Part shown: piece after piece, positions 1 to 8,275 of the stretch
Position numbering within the stretch: the first letter of the stretch is position 1
Layout: the number at the start of each line of letters is the position of its first letter
Assembly: GCA_017559955.1 (NCBI GenBank)
Contig: JAFYPQ010000038.1
Span: 1-44,120, forward strand
Reading direction: 5' to 3'
Length of the DNA stretch: 44,120 nucleotides
From: Bacteroidales bacterium
GTDB lineage: Bacteria; Bacteroidota; Bacteroidia; Bacteroidales; G3-4614
Made by a program: the position numbers and the translations under genes
Notes under the pieces: generated by a model
Told to the model about the DNA's origin: nothing
Seen by the model: only the letters and a program-made list of their open reading frames with translations
Database searches by the model: none

Positions 1-2
1 AT

Positions 3-722
3 AGTGAAGCCTATTACTATAAAGCCTATTGCTTTATGGAACAAACCTCTTATGAAGAGGCTGTATCAATACTTGAATCATTAGATAAAACCAAAGACGA
101 AAATATTTATATAATGTTGGCAACTTGTTATACAAAAATGCATCGATTTGATGATAGTAACAAGGTGTTAAAAGAGGCAGAGAAATATTTCTCAGTTAAT
201 GCCAAGAGTTTGTATATTTCGGCACAGAATTGCTATAAAGCAAATAGCGATTATGAAAGGGCAATTACTCTATTAAAACAAGCCGAAGAGATTGATCCAT
301 ATTCATCGGATATTGTATATATGTTGGCAAGGTTATATTATGAGCAAGAGGCATACGATAAATCAAAAGATGCACTAAACAGATTAACATATACCGATTA
401 TGACGAATCTGAAGGAAAAGCATTTGTCCTCAGTGGGGATGTAGAGATAAAGTGTGGTATGCCGGATAAAGCCTTAGAGTATTATAAGAAAGCTTTTGCT
501 TTAGATAAATATGATATAGACACTTGCTTTAAAATGATATATGCATATTCCGAACTACATGATATAGAAAATATGCAAGATACAATAAATTATGTAGAAA
601 AGATAATCTCTAATACCGATATAGAAACTTTATCACATGAAGAACAAGGACGATTGATATATTTGCGTTCGGCAGTTGATAAAATAAAAAATATTTTACG
701 TAATCATTTCGACGAGATATAA
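3..722 (+). CDS. Tetratricopeptide repeat protein, C-terminal part (5' end outside window)
   Basis: The reading frame is open from the first in-frame codon at base 3. The residues before the first ATG (base 36) continue the repeat pattern, so the gene starts to the left of the window. The visible part is almost entirely TPR helices, for example RFDDSNKVLKEAEKYF, DYERAITLLKQAEEIDP and PDKALEYYKKAFALDKYDID, with alanine and tyrosine at the usual packing positions. No signal peptide or membrane segment can be judged because the N-terminus is missing. TPR proteins act as protein-binding scaffolds; the partner here is unknown. The stop is 1 base before the next gene, a lipoprotein, and murB follows, which suggests one transcript and perhaps an envelope role. 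That role is inference; the TPR assignment is firm. Confidence 0.85.
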   Translation, partial: SEAYYYKAYCFMEQTSYEEAVSILESLDKTKDENIYIMLATCYTKMHRFDDSNKVLKEAEKYFSVNAKSLYISAQNCYKANSDYERAITLLKQAEEIDPYSSDIVYMLARLYYEQEAYDKSKDALNRLTYTDYDESEGKAFVLSGDVEIKCGMPDKALEYYKKAFALDKYDIDTCFKMIYAYSELHDIENMQDTINYVEKIISNTDIETLSHEEQGRLIYLRSAVDKIKNILRNHFDEI

Positions 723-723
723 T

Positions 724-1632
724 ATGCAAAATTTTAAATGCGTAACTCTTCTATTCTTTATTATACTTCTCTGCTCTTGTTCGTCGTTTAGAATGGGGAA
801 AGAGGAGAGCAGTATTTCGGCAGAGCAATCTTTTATGCTGATTAATTTCAAAAGAGATAGCATAAAAGATTGGGAGCAAGGAATGGAGTTTGTGTGTGTG
901 GTTGATGAGTTGCCGATACTGTTAGAACCAAGAAGTGGAATAAAAGAGGATTATAAAAATTTAAAAGGTACAAAATTTAAATATAAAGGTTTAGAGGAGA
1001 CTCAAACTTGGAGAGGATTTGAAACATGTATTGTATATGAGAGTAATGGAGTGGAATTTGTTTATAAAATATCAAAACAGATAACAGAAATTTTATCGAC
1101 TGATTTCAATCCTTTATTGCCTGAATTGGTCTCATGCGATTATATATTGTTTGCCGATTCGCTCTTAAGAGGAAAAACTCTATATATAAAAACACCGAAT
1201 TGGTATAGCGTAAATGGAGTAGAGGAGAGCGGAAAAAAATTAATTCCTGTGATAATTCAAAAAATTGAAGCGGGAAATAAGATATTTCCTTTATCCATAA
1301 TTTTTAAAACCTCAGAAGGTAGAGAAGCGATGGTTTATACCACAATGTTTGCTTCACAATATATGTCGCAATACTCAACATTTGATAAATTGTTTACATT
1401 TTCAAACCCCAAGGATAAATACCCTCAAATAAAAGAAGAAGTTTGGCAATTGATAACACAGTCAAAGGTAGCACTTGGAATGACAAAAGATGAGTGTCAA
1501 ATCTCAATAGGACTTCCTGACGGGGTATCGCAAATTCCCGAATATTCAGGTCTAAGAGAACGTTGGACCTATAACACAGGAAGCTATTTGGAGTTTAAAG
1601 ATGGATTATTGGTGAAATTCCGTTTAATATAA
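724..1632 (+). CDS. Predicted lipoprotein with BamE/SmpA-like C-terminal segment
   Basis: A 302-residue protein. The N-terminus is a type II signal peptide: hydrophobic LLFFIILLCSC followed by serines, with the lipobox Cys at about residue 18-19, so it should be lipid-anchored in the envelope. The middle (about 30-240) matches no family I recognise. The end, from ALGMTKDECQISIGLPDGV to WTYNTGSYLEFKDGLLVKF, has the pattern of small BamE/SmpA domains (LGMTkdEv...GkPd...W.Y....L.FkdGkL). That is a resemblance judged by eye. The gene sits between a TPR gene (1-base gap) and murB (6-base gap), so it is probably co-transcribed. Function unknown; an envelope assembly or stress role is only a guess. 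Confidence 0.75.
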   Translation: MQNFKCVTLLFFIILLCSCSSFRMGKEESSISAEQSFMLINFKRDSIKDWEQGMEFVCVVDELPILLEPRSGIKEDYKNLKGTKFKYKGLEETQTWRGFETCIVYESNGVEFVYKISKQITEILSTDFNPLLPELVSCDYILFADSLLRGKTLYIKTPNWYSVNGVEESGKKLIPVIIQKIEAGNKIFPLSIIFKTSEGREAMVYTTMFASQYMSQYSTFDKLFTFSNPKDKYPQIKEEVWQLITQSKVALGMTKDECQISIGLPDGVSQIPEYSGLRERWTYNTGSYLEFKDGLLVKFRLI

Positions 1633-1638
1633 ACGTGT

Positions 1639-2643
1639 ATGATAAATATTAAGGAAAACATATCGTTAAAACCATACCATACCTTTGGAATGGATATAAA
1701 TACCCGATATTTGGTAGAATATGATTCTGTGGAAGAATTGCGTTCGTTGTTAATATCTCCAATCATAAAAGATAATATATATATACATATTGGCGGAGGA
1801 AGTAATCTCTTATTTACAAAAGAGTATTGTGGGGTAGTGTTACACTCAAGGATAGTCGATATGGTTGTGGAGGAACACGAAGATAGTGTTTTGATTAAGG
1901 TTGGAGCGGGAGTAGTTTGGGATGATTTTGTTGCATATACTGTTTCTAATAATTGGTACGGAGCGGAAAACTTATCGTACATACCGGGAGAGGTTGGTGC
2001 GTCGGCAGTACAAAATGTGGGTGCTTATGGAGTAGAAGCTAAAGATATAATCAACAGAGTGTATGCGATTGATGTAGAAACGGGAGCAGAAAGAATCTTT
2101 AAACAAGATGAGTGCCTGTATGGATATCGTAGCAGTATATTTAAAACACAATTAAAAGGGCAATATATAATTACATATGTTGAGTATAGGCTAAGTAAGA
2201 CTCCCTGCCATAAATTAGAATATGGTAATCTTAAAACTATGCTCGGAGATGATATAACTCTGCAAAATATTCGTAATTCAATAATAGAGATACGTAAGCA
2301 AAAGTTACCTGATCCAAATGAGTTGGGAAGTGCGGGCAGTTTTTTTATAAATCCTGTTGTTGATGTTACTTGTTTTCATACTCTTAAACAAGAGTATCCC
2401 GATATTGTATCATATCCGTTAAATGAAGATAAAGTCAAATTATCAGCAGCATGGCTTATTGATAAAGCAGGTTGGCATGGTAAAAGAGTTGGAGGTGCTG
2501 CTGTTTACCATAAGCAATGTTTGGTGCTGATTAATGAGAATAATGCTATACCAGCTGATGTAATTGAACTTGCATCACAGATACAAAAATCGGTATATGA
2601 AAAATATGGAGTGGAGATAACTCCTGAAGTAAATTATATATAA
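1639..2643 (+). CDS. murB: UDP-N-acetylmuramate dehydrogenase (MurB)
   Basis: Reduces UDP-N-acetylglucosamine enolpyruvate to UDP-N-acetylmuramate with NADPH and FAD, the second committed step of peptidoglycan precursor synthesis in the cytoplasm. The protein opens with the hallmark LKPYHTFGMDINTRYLVEY. It has the FAD-binding GGGSNLLF near residue 53, then YGYRSSIFK, the catalytic serine segment SAGSFFINP near residue 232, and ends with TPEVNYI, which carries the conserved glutamate. At 334 residues it is the long type I form. The start agrees with the family N-terminus. It lies 6 bases after the lipoprotein gene and 15 bases before an MBL-fold gene, consistent with an operon. Confidence 0.97.
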   Translation: MINIKENISLKPYHTFGMDINTRYLVEYDSVEELRSLLISPIIKDNIYIHIGGGSNLLFTKEYCGVVLHSRIVDMVVEEHEDSVLIKVGAGVVWDDFVAYTVSNNWYGAENLSYIPGEVGASAVQNVGAYGVEAKDIINRVYAIDVETGAERIFKQDECLYGYRSSIFKTQLKGQYIITYVEYRLSKTPCHKLEYGNLKTMLGDDITLQNIRNSIIEIRKQKLPDPNELGSAGSFFINPVVDVTCFHTLKQEYPDIVSYPLNEDKVKLSAAWLIDKAGWHGKRVGGAAVYHKQCLVLINENNAIPADVIELASQIQKSVYEKYGVEITPEVNYI

Positions 2644-2658
2644 TACAAATATAGTGTT

Positions 2659-3414
2659 ATGAAAGTGTTGTTTTTAGGAACAGGAACGTCAACGGGAGTG
2701 CCACAAATAGGTTGTGATTGCGAAGTCTGTTGCTCTTCTGATTCTAAAGATAAACGTTTAAGATCGTCGGTATTAGTTACTGTCAATGATAAAAACATAT
2801 TAATAGATTGCGGACCTGATTTTAGACAGCAAATGTTGCGTTATAATGTTAAACGTATAGATGCTGTTTTGTTGACTCATCATCATTACGATCATATCTC
2901 GGGCTTAGATGAGTTGCGTTCATTTACAAATGATAAACCTATGCCTATATATGCCGAACATAATGTTGAAAGAACAATTCGGAGGCTATTCCCATATTGT
3001 TTTGGAGAAAACAGATATCCCGGAGTTGCTACATTTAATATAAAAAATATCGAAAATAAACAGTTCGGACTTAATGGTATTAAGGTGCTTCCGATAAGAG
3101 TAATGCACTATAATTTGCCTATATTTGGTTATAGAATTGGCTCTATGGCGTATATAACCGATATGCTTACAATTTCGGACTTGGAAATAGAAAAGTTAAA
3201 ATCTCTTGATGTGTTAATAATAAATGCATTACGACATACGGAGCATATATCACACCAAACATTAAATGACGCTCTGAATGTCATAAAAAGAGTATCTCCA
3301 AAACGATGTTATCTGATACATATGAGTCATCAAATGGGATTGCACAATGAGGTTTCATATAAATTGCCATCGAATGTGTTTTTGTCATATGATGGATTGC
3401 AAATAGATATATAG
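2659..3414 (+). CDS. MBL-fold metallo-hydrolase (PhnP-like group)
   Basis: A 251-residue metallo-beta-lactamase-fold enzyme. The start MKVLFLGTGTSTGVPQIGC is the first strand and loop of the PhnP/Lactamase_B_2 group. The metal-binding motif THHHYDH is at residues 73-79 (H74, H76, D78, H79). Further ligands are likely in RVMHYN, AYITDM and the final YLIHMSHQ. Cysteines at 19, 21, 24 and 25 form the extra N-terminal cluster seen in PhnP-type proteins. Relatives hydrolyse phosphodiesters such as cyclic phosphates; the substrate here cannot be read from the sequence. It lies 15 bases after murB and is probably the last gene of that operon, since rho follows after a promoter. Confidence 0.88.
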   Translation: MKVLFLGTGTSTGVPQIGCDCEVCCSSDSKDKRLRSSVLVTVNDKNILIDCGPDFRQQMLRYNVKRIDAVLLTHHHYDHISGLDELRSFTNDKPMPIYAEHNVERTIRRLFPYCFGENRYPGVATFNIKNIENKQFGLNGIKVLPIRVMHYNLPIFGYRIGSMAYITDMLTISDLEIEKLKSLDVLIINALRHTEHISHQTLNDALNVIKRVSPKRCYLIHMSHQMGLHNEVSYKLPSNVFLSYDGLQIDI

Positions 3415-3448
3415 TTTTATAATGAGTAAGAACAAAATCTTCCCTTGC

Positions 3449-3479
3449 TTGTTTATTTATAAAAAAATATTTATCTTTG
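3449..3479 (+). promoter_or_regulatory. Bacteroidetes-type promoter of rho
   Basis: TTG at 3449-3451, a 20-base spacer, then TATCTTTG at 3472-3479, matching the -33/-7 pattern of the Bacteroidetes housekeeping sigma factor (TAnnTTTG at -7). Transcription would begin near 3485, leaving an untranslated leader of about 155 bases before rho. Confidence 0.75.
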
Positions 3480-3484
3480 CAGTA

Positions 3485-3641
3485 AATTAAATAAGGTGCC
3501 AAGCACATAATAGTCGTGTTAGAAAGTTTATAAAGCGAGTATAACAAACAATTCTTAATTATAAATCCAAACAAATATTAAAGACAGAATTCTGTCGAGA
3601 ATACCACATTAAGGTTACACCTTAAATATACAATTAATTTC
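3485..3641 (+). promoter_or_regulatory. Structured 5' leader of rho
   Basis: About 155 untranslated bases between the predicted start of transcription and the rho ATG. Visible inverted repeats are GGTGCCAAGCAC-like pairing near 3495, CAGAATTCTG near 3585-3594, and a perfect TTAAGGT-TAC-ACCTTAA hairpin near 3610-3626, about 16 bases before the start codon. rho genes are often autoregulated through their leaders, so this may be a control region. That role is inferred from position only. Confidence 0.4.
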
Positions 3642-5474
3642 ATGTACAACATTTCAGAACTGTCTGCAAAAACATTGGAAGATTTGCAGGCTATTGCACA
3701 AAGTATGGGTATTGCAAAAGTCTCTTCATTCTCGAAAGATGAATTGGTATATAAAATATTAGATCATCAAGCAGAAACCGCAGCAATAGCACCTAAACGC
3801 AAAACAAAAGTAACCAAAACAAAAGAGGAGAAAAAGAGTGAAGCTTCGGCTGAAAAGTCTGAAAATACAGCAATCTTGAAACCTCAGCCTAAAAGGATGA
3901 TAAGTAGAAAGTCAAAACAAAAGACAGTTGAGGTAAAAGATAATATAGTTGATAATATTGTTGGCGAGGAAATTATAACTCAGGAGGCAAAAGAAAATAC
4001 TAAACCTGAAACATCTGTGAAAGAAATAGATGCAGAAGAGGCTAAGAAAAATGTAAAAAGAGGTAGAAGATCAATAATAAAGAAAGTAGAGCCGATAGAA
4101 GATAAAGGTGAAGATATAAAAGATGTTCAGACAATAGATGCGGAGGCTCAAAAAGATGAGGTAAAAACTGAAACAACACCAAAACTTCAAGCCTTCTTCC
4201 CTCATAGTGAGCATCAGCGATTTGTTCCAAGAAATAAACAGTCGCAACAAAAATCCACTCCGATTAAAAAACGTGTGGTAGAACCCGTAGAAACTATCGA
4301 AGTCTCATCTCAACAAATCCCTGAACCTCAATCTCAACAAGAAAAAGTATTTGAATTTGATGATATAATAATAGGTTCGGGAGTATTGGAGATAATGCCT
4401 GACGGATATGGCTTCTTGCGTTCGTCTGACTATAATTATCTCTCTTCTCCGGATGATGTATATGTTTCTCAATCACAAATAAAACTATTTGGTTTAAAGA
4501 CCGGAGATGTAGTAGAAGGTCCGATACGTCCACCTAAAGAGGGAGAGAAGTATTTCCCTTTGACAAAAGTTGATAGAATTAATGGACGAACACCTGAATT
4601 TGTTCGAGACCGAATTGCTTTTGATCACTTGACGCCATTATTCCCTGATGAAAAATTTAATTTAACATCTTCAAACGGAAATGACGTCTCTGTAAGAGTT
4701 GTAGATATGTTTTCTCCTATAGGAAAAGGACAACGTGGATTGATAGTGGCTCAGCCAAAAACAGGTAAAACAATGTTGCTTAAAGATATTGCAAATGCAA
4801 TATCGGCAAATCACCCTGAGGTTTATATGATAATCTTGTTGATAGATGAACGTCCTGAGGAGGTTACCGATATGGCTCGAAGTGTAAAAGCGGAGGTAAT
4901 TTCGTCAACTTTTGATGAGCCGGCAGAGCGTCATGTTAAGGTGGCAAGCATAGTGTTGGAGAAAGCAAAACGTATGGTTGAATGTGGACATGATGTAGTT
5001 ATATTGCTTGATTCAATAACTCGTTTGGCAAGAGCATACAATACTGTATCTCCGGCATCAGGAAAAGTATTGTCTGGAGGAGTTGATGCAAATGCACTTC
5101 ATAAACCCAAACGATTCTTTGGAGCAGCTCGCAATATTGAAAATGGCGGAAGTTTGACAATAATTGCAACAGCACTTACCGAAACAGGTTCTAAAATGGA
5201 CGATGTTATTTTTGAAGAGTTTAAGGGGACAGGAAATATGGAGTTGCAACTCGATAGGAAACTGGCTAATAAACGAATATTCCCTGCTGTAGATATAGTG
5301 GCATCATCAACTCGACGTGATGATTTGTTATTAGACGATGATACTTTACGTAGAATGTGGGTATTGCGTAACTATTTGTCTGATATGAATTCGATTGAGG
5401 CAATGGAGTTTATAAAAGACAGAATGCAAAAAACATATTCAAATGAGGAATTGTTGATTTCAATGAATGATTAA
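3642..5474 (+). CDS. rho: Transcription termination factor Rho with long disordered insertion
   Basis: Hexameric RNA helicase/translocase that ends transcription. At 610 residues it is much longer than E. coli Rho (419). Domains: Rho N-terminal helical domain (about 1-45, [18 protein letters not shown]); a lysine/glutamate-rich, low-complexity stretch (about 46-235) predicted by eye to be disordered; the cold-shock RNA-binding domain (about 240-320, [17 protein letters not shown]); and the RecA-type ATPase. The ATPase carries the Walker A QPKTGKT near residue 371, the Walker [17 protein letters not shown], and the Q/R-loop region [18 protein letters not shown]. The insertion is typical of Bacteroidetes Rho. 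The gene has its own promoter and a hairpin terminator just after the stop. Confidence 0.97.
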   Translation: MYNISELSAKTLEDLQAIAQSMGIAKVSSFSKDELVYKILDHQAETAAIAPKRKTKVTKTKEEKKSEASAEKSENTAILKPQPKRMISRKSKQKTVEVKDNIVDNIVGEEIITQEAKENTKPETSVKEIDAEEAKKNVKRGRRSIIKKVEPIEDKGEDIKDVQTIDAEAQKDEVKTETTPKLQAFFPHSEHQRFVPRNKQSQQKSTPIKKRVVEPVETIEVSSQQIPEPQSQQEKVFEFDDIIIGSGVLEIMPDGYGFLRSSDYNYLSSPDDVYVSQSQIKLFGLKTGDVVEGPIRPPKEGEKYFPLTKVDRINGRTPEFVRDRIAFDHLTPLFPDEKFNLTSSNGNDVSVRVVDMFSPIGKGQRGLIVAQPKTGKTMLLKDIANAISANHPEVYMIILLIDERPEEVTDMARSVKAEVISSTFDEPAERHVKVASIVLEKAKRMVECGHDVVILLDSITRLARAYNTVSPASGKVLSGGVDANALHKPKRFFGAARNIENGGSLTIIATALTETGSKMDDVIFEEFKGTGNMELQLDRKLANKRIFPAVDIVASSTRRDDLLLDDDTLRRMWVLRNYLSDMNSIEAMEFIKDRMQKTYSNEELLISMND

Positions 5475-5499
5475 ATTTTGTTGATATATAAATACTCAG

Positions 5500-5536
5500 G
5501 AGGCTGTTCATTTGAAACAGCCTCTTTATTTTTTTC
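5500..5536 (+). terminator. Intrinsic terminator after rho
   Basis: Perfect 9-bp stem GAGGCTGTT / AACAGCCTC (5500-5508 with 5516-5524) with a 7-base loop, followed by TTTATTTTTTTC. It begins 26 bases after the rho stop codon. Confidence 0.9.
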
Positions 5537-5629
5537 TTTGAGTCATTTGAGAAATATGCCAATTATAATTTCTAAAACTACTTGAATAAATATTCACACA
5601 TCTGATTTTATCATTTACATAATTTTAAT

Positions 5630-5637
5630 TATCTTTG
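5630..5637 (+). promoter_or_regulatory. -7 promoter element for the HU genes
   Basis: TATCTTTG matches TAnnTTTG exactly and lies about 40 bases before the HU start codon. The -33 element is weak (T-rich, no clear TTTG at the right spacing). Confidence 0.55.
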
Positions 5638-5675
5638 TATGATAGCAATTGTATGCTTAAATATTCTTTAAAGTT

Positions 5676-5966
5676 ATGGATTATAAAGAGTTCTTGGTCC
5701 AGCTTCAAAAAAGAGCAGGAAAAGATAAAAAAACAACAGAGAAACTCTCTTTAATGATTTCAAAAACATTAAGAGAAGAGTGTGCCGATATGAATACGGT
5801 TATGGTAAAAGGATTTGGTAATTTTGAGCCAAAGAAGAAATTGGAACGTGAAATTTTTAATCCGGCTACCGGAAGTAAAATGTTAGTACCTCCTAAGATT
5901 GTATTAACGTTTAAGCCCTCTACATCAATTAAAAATCAATTAAAAGAGTTAACTCCAAATGAATAA
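5676..5966 (+). CDS. HU/IHF-family DNA-binding protein
   Basis: A 96-residue histone-like protein that should bind and bend DNA as a dimer in the nucleoid. The N-terminal two-helix part (1-45) is followed by the strand/arm region VMVKGFGNFEPKKKLEREIFNPATGSKMLVPPKIVLTFKPS. This contains the family signature GFGNF and the DNA-intercalating arm region RE.FNPATG. Length is normal for the family. It overlaps the next gene by 8 bases, and that gene also starts with an HU domain, so the two are probably translationally coupled and may form heterodimers. It has a -7 element about 40 bases upstream. Confidence 0.93.
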   Translation: MDYKEFLVQLQKRAGKDKKTTEKLSLMISKTLREECADMNTVMVKGFGNFEPKKKLEREIFNPATGSKMLVPPKIVLTFKPSTSIKNQLKELTPNE

Positions 5967-7161
5967 AAAATTAACTATAGCAGATATTGCCGTTTTACTA
6001 TCGATAAAGAGTGGTATAACAAAAAAAGAGTCAGAGCAATTTGTTAAGGACTTTTTTACATTAGCATCAGAGGTTATATCATCAGGAGAAGCTTTAACAA
6101 TAAAGGGGGTAGGTGCTTTTGTGCCTATTTGGGTTGATGCACGAACAAGTGTAGATGTTAACACAAAACAGAGTATTGAGATACCGGGACACTATAAACT
6201 CTCATTTACTCCCGATAAAACAATGAAAGATGCTGTTAATGCTCCTTTTGCTGCATTTACAACAGAAATTATTGATGTTGAGATCCCTGAAAAAACAGTT
6301 CGGGATGTAGAACAAGTAAATATTAAAGATGAAATTGAGAATAGTCAAACAATATTGCTTGAGGATGAGGAATTATCATTGATTGAAAAAGATGATTATA
6401 CCGATGAAGAGGAAGTAAAGAATGATGTGGAACAAATATCAGAAGCAGAAGTAAGTAACATTGAAGAAATTAATGATTTAAATGAAGCTGATGATGTAGC
6501 AGCAGATCTAGAGGAAGAGAAAGGAGGACAGGATGAAAGTAAATCTGAGGTTGAAATCTTATCTACTGTTTATAATGTTGATGACATAAAAATTCAAAAA
6601 GAGTATCGAAGACGTACTCGTAACGGATATATATTTGGCTTTTTAACAGCATTCCTTTTGTTTGCCATATTTATTTCATTATGGTTTTTCTTTTTCAAAG
6701 ACGGAAAAGGATTGTCTATATCGTTCTCTTCGTTCAAATTTTCAACAATTGGCGAACAAGTAAAAGTGCAAGACTCTTTAAGTGTTACGACATTTGATAT
6801 TGAAAACAAAGAAGACAGTATGGTTGTTGAGTCTAATGAGTTGATGGTTTCGGAAAAAGAACAAGTTGAGAATGAAACTGAATTAGCTGATTTGGAAACT
6901 GTAAAAAAGGAGCCCGTAGTAGAAACAATAGAGCGAGGTAAATTTTTAACAACAATCGCTCAAAAATATTACGGAGATAAAGTCTTTTGGGTGTATATAT
7001 ATCGTGAGAATAGCGGAAGAATATGGAACCCAAGAGATTTGAAGGCAGGTTTCGAGGTTGTTGTTCCTGATGCTGAAAAATATAATATTGATGCATCAAA
7101 TCCCGAATCTATAAAAAGAGCTAAAGAGTTAGAGAAGCAAATATTATATGAAATAGAGTAG
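5959..7161 (+). CDS. HU-domain protein with transmembrane anchor and LysM-like C-terminus
   Basis: A 400-residue protein of unusual layout. Residues 1-95 are an HU/IHF-like domain (MNKKLTIADIAVLLSIKSGI..., GVGAFVPIWVD, HYKLSFTPDKTMKDAVNAPF). Residues about 95-210 are a strongly acidic, probably disordered linker. A basic stretch YRRRTRNGY is followed by one membrane helix (about 221-245, IFGFLTAFLLFAIFISLWFFFF). The C-terminal part carries another acidic spacer and, at about 330-380, a LysM-like segment: RGKFLTTIAQKYYGDKVFWVYIYREN then LKAGFEVVVP. The predicted topology puts the HU domain in the cytoplasm and the LysM-like domain in the periplasm. LysM domains bind glycan such as peptidoglycan. 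A DNA-to-envelope tether is the natural reading but is inference. It overlaps the preceding HU gene. Confidence 0.85.
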   Translation: MNKKLTIADIAVLLSIKSGITKKESEQFVKDFFTLASEVISSGEALTIKGVGAFVPIWVDARTSVDVNTKQSIEIPGHYKLSFTPDKTMKDAVNAPFAAFTTEIIDVEIPEKTVRDVEQVNIKDEIENSQTILLEDEELSLIEKDDYTDEEEVKNDVEQISEAEVSNIEEINDLNEADDVAADLEEEKGGQDESKSEVEILSTVYNVDDIKIQKEYRRRTRNGYIFGFLTAFLLFAIFISLWFFFFKDGKGLSISFSSFKFSTIGEQVKVQDSLSVTTFDIENKEDSMVVESNELMVSEKEQVENETELADLETVKKEPVVETIERGKFLTTIAQKYYGDKVFWVYIYRENSGRIWNPRDLKAGFEVVVPDAEKYNIDASNPESIKRAKELEKQILYEIE

Positions 7162-7215
7162 GGTTTAATTTGTTATTTTTAACATTTGTATCTGTTAAAA
7201 TTAATATTATTGCTA

Positions 7216-7223
7216 TAAATTTG
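7216..7223 (+). promoter_or_regulatory. -7 promoter element of the Bat operon
   Basis: TAAATTTG matches TAnnTTTG, about 42 bases before the moxR start codon. No terminator was seen after the preceding gene, so read-through is also possible. The -33 element is not clear: a TTTG at 7185 is too far away. Confidence 0.5.
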
Positions 7224-7264
7224 CACCTAATTATAGAAATTAATTAATAAATTATATTATAAAT

Positions 7265-8260
7265 ATGAATCAAATAGTTGATATTCGAGAACTTAACGAA
7301 CTTATTGCAAGCAAAAGTTCTTTTGTGAATACAATTACAATGGGAATGGACAAGGTTATTGTAGGTCAAAAGCATCTTGTAGATTCTCTGTTAATAGGAT
7401 TATTGTCAAATGGACACATTTTATTGGAAGGAGTTCCGGGTTTGGCAAAAACATTGGCGATAAAGTCTTTGGCGTCGTTAATTGATGCAAAGTATAATAG
7501 AATTCAATTTACGCCTGACTTGTTACCTGCCGATGTTATAGGAACAATGATATATAGTCCTGCGAAAGAGCAGTTTTTGTCAAAAAAAGGTCCGATATTT
7601 GCTAATTTTGTATTAGCCGACGAGATAAATCGTGCTCCGGCTAAGGTTCAAAGTGCGTTATTAGAAGCAATGCAAGAGCGTCAGGTAACAATTGGAGAGA
7701 ACACATTTAAGTTAGATGATCCATTTCTTGTTATGGCAACGCAAAACCCTATAGAGCAAGAGGGAACCTATCCGTTGCCAGAAGCTCAAGTTGACCGTTT
7801 TATGTTGAAAGTTATAATCGGTTATCCTAAGAAAGAGGAGGAAAAACAAATTATAAGACAAAATATCTCTGGAGAAAAATATGAGTTGAAACCTGTAATA
7901 AAACCTGCTGAGATTGTTGAAGCAAGAGATATAGTTCGCAAGGTATATATTGATGAGAAAATTGAAAGATATATTGTCGATATAGTATTTGCAACACGTT
8001 TCCCTCAAGATTACGACCTAAAAGAGTTGAAAGGAATGATTTCGTTTGGAGCATCACCTCGTGCTTCAATAAATTTGGCATTGGCTGCACGTTCATACGC
8101 ATTTTTAAAACAAAGAGGGTATGTAATACCTGAGGATATCAGAGCTATATGTCATGATGTTCTTCGTCATCGTATAGGCTTAAGCTATGAGGCTGAGGCA
8201 AACAATATTACCACAGAGGAGGTAATCAGTGAAATTCTAAATAAAGTAGAGGTTCCCTAA
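7265..8260 (+). CDS. MoxR-family AAA+ ATPase
   Basis: A 331-residue cytoplasmic AAA+ ATPase of the MoxR group, chaperone-like proteins that work with von Willebrand factor A (VWA) proteins. Walker A is GVPGLAKT at residues 56-63; Walker B is VLADEINRAP, followed by the MoxR signature SALLEAMQERQVT and the sensor region FLVMATQNPIEQEGTYPLPEAQVDRFM. The C-terminal lid has FGASPRASINLALAARSYAFL. It is the first gene of the conserved moxR-DUF58-Bat cluster, with 15 bases to the DUF58 gene. The exact substrate of these ATPases in Bacteroidetes is not settled. Confidence 0.95.
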   Translation: MNQIVDIRELNELIASKSSFVNTITMGMDKVIVGQKHLVDSLLIGLLSNGHILLEGVPGLAKTLAIKSLASLIDAKYNRIQFTPDLLPADVIGTMIYSPAKEQFLSKKGPIFANFVLADEINRAPAKVQSALLEAMQERQVTIGENTFKLDDPFLVMATQNPIEQEGTYPLPEAQVDRFMLKVIIGYPKKEEEKQIIRQNISGEKYELKPVIKPAEIVEARDIVRKVYIDEKIERYIVDIVFATRFPQDYDLKELKGMISFGASPRASINLALAARSYAFLKQRGYVIPEDIRAICHDVLRHRIGLSYEAEANNITTEEVISEILNKVEVP

Positions 8261-8275
8261 AAATACCTTCTACAA

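Noticed and set aside
1584..1982. Minus-strand open frame of 132 residues opposite murB.
   Set aside because: It is antisense to the well conserved start of murB and has no signal peptide or domain.
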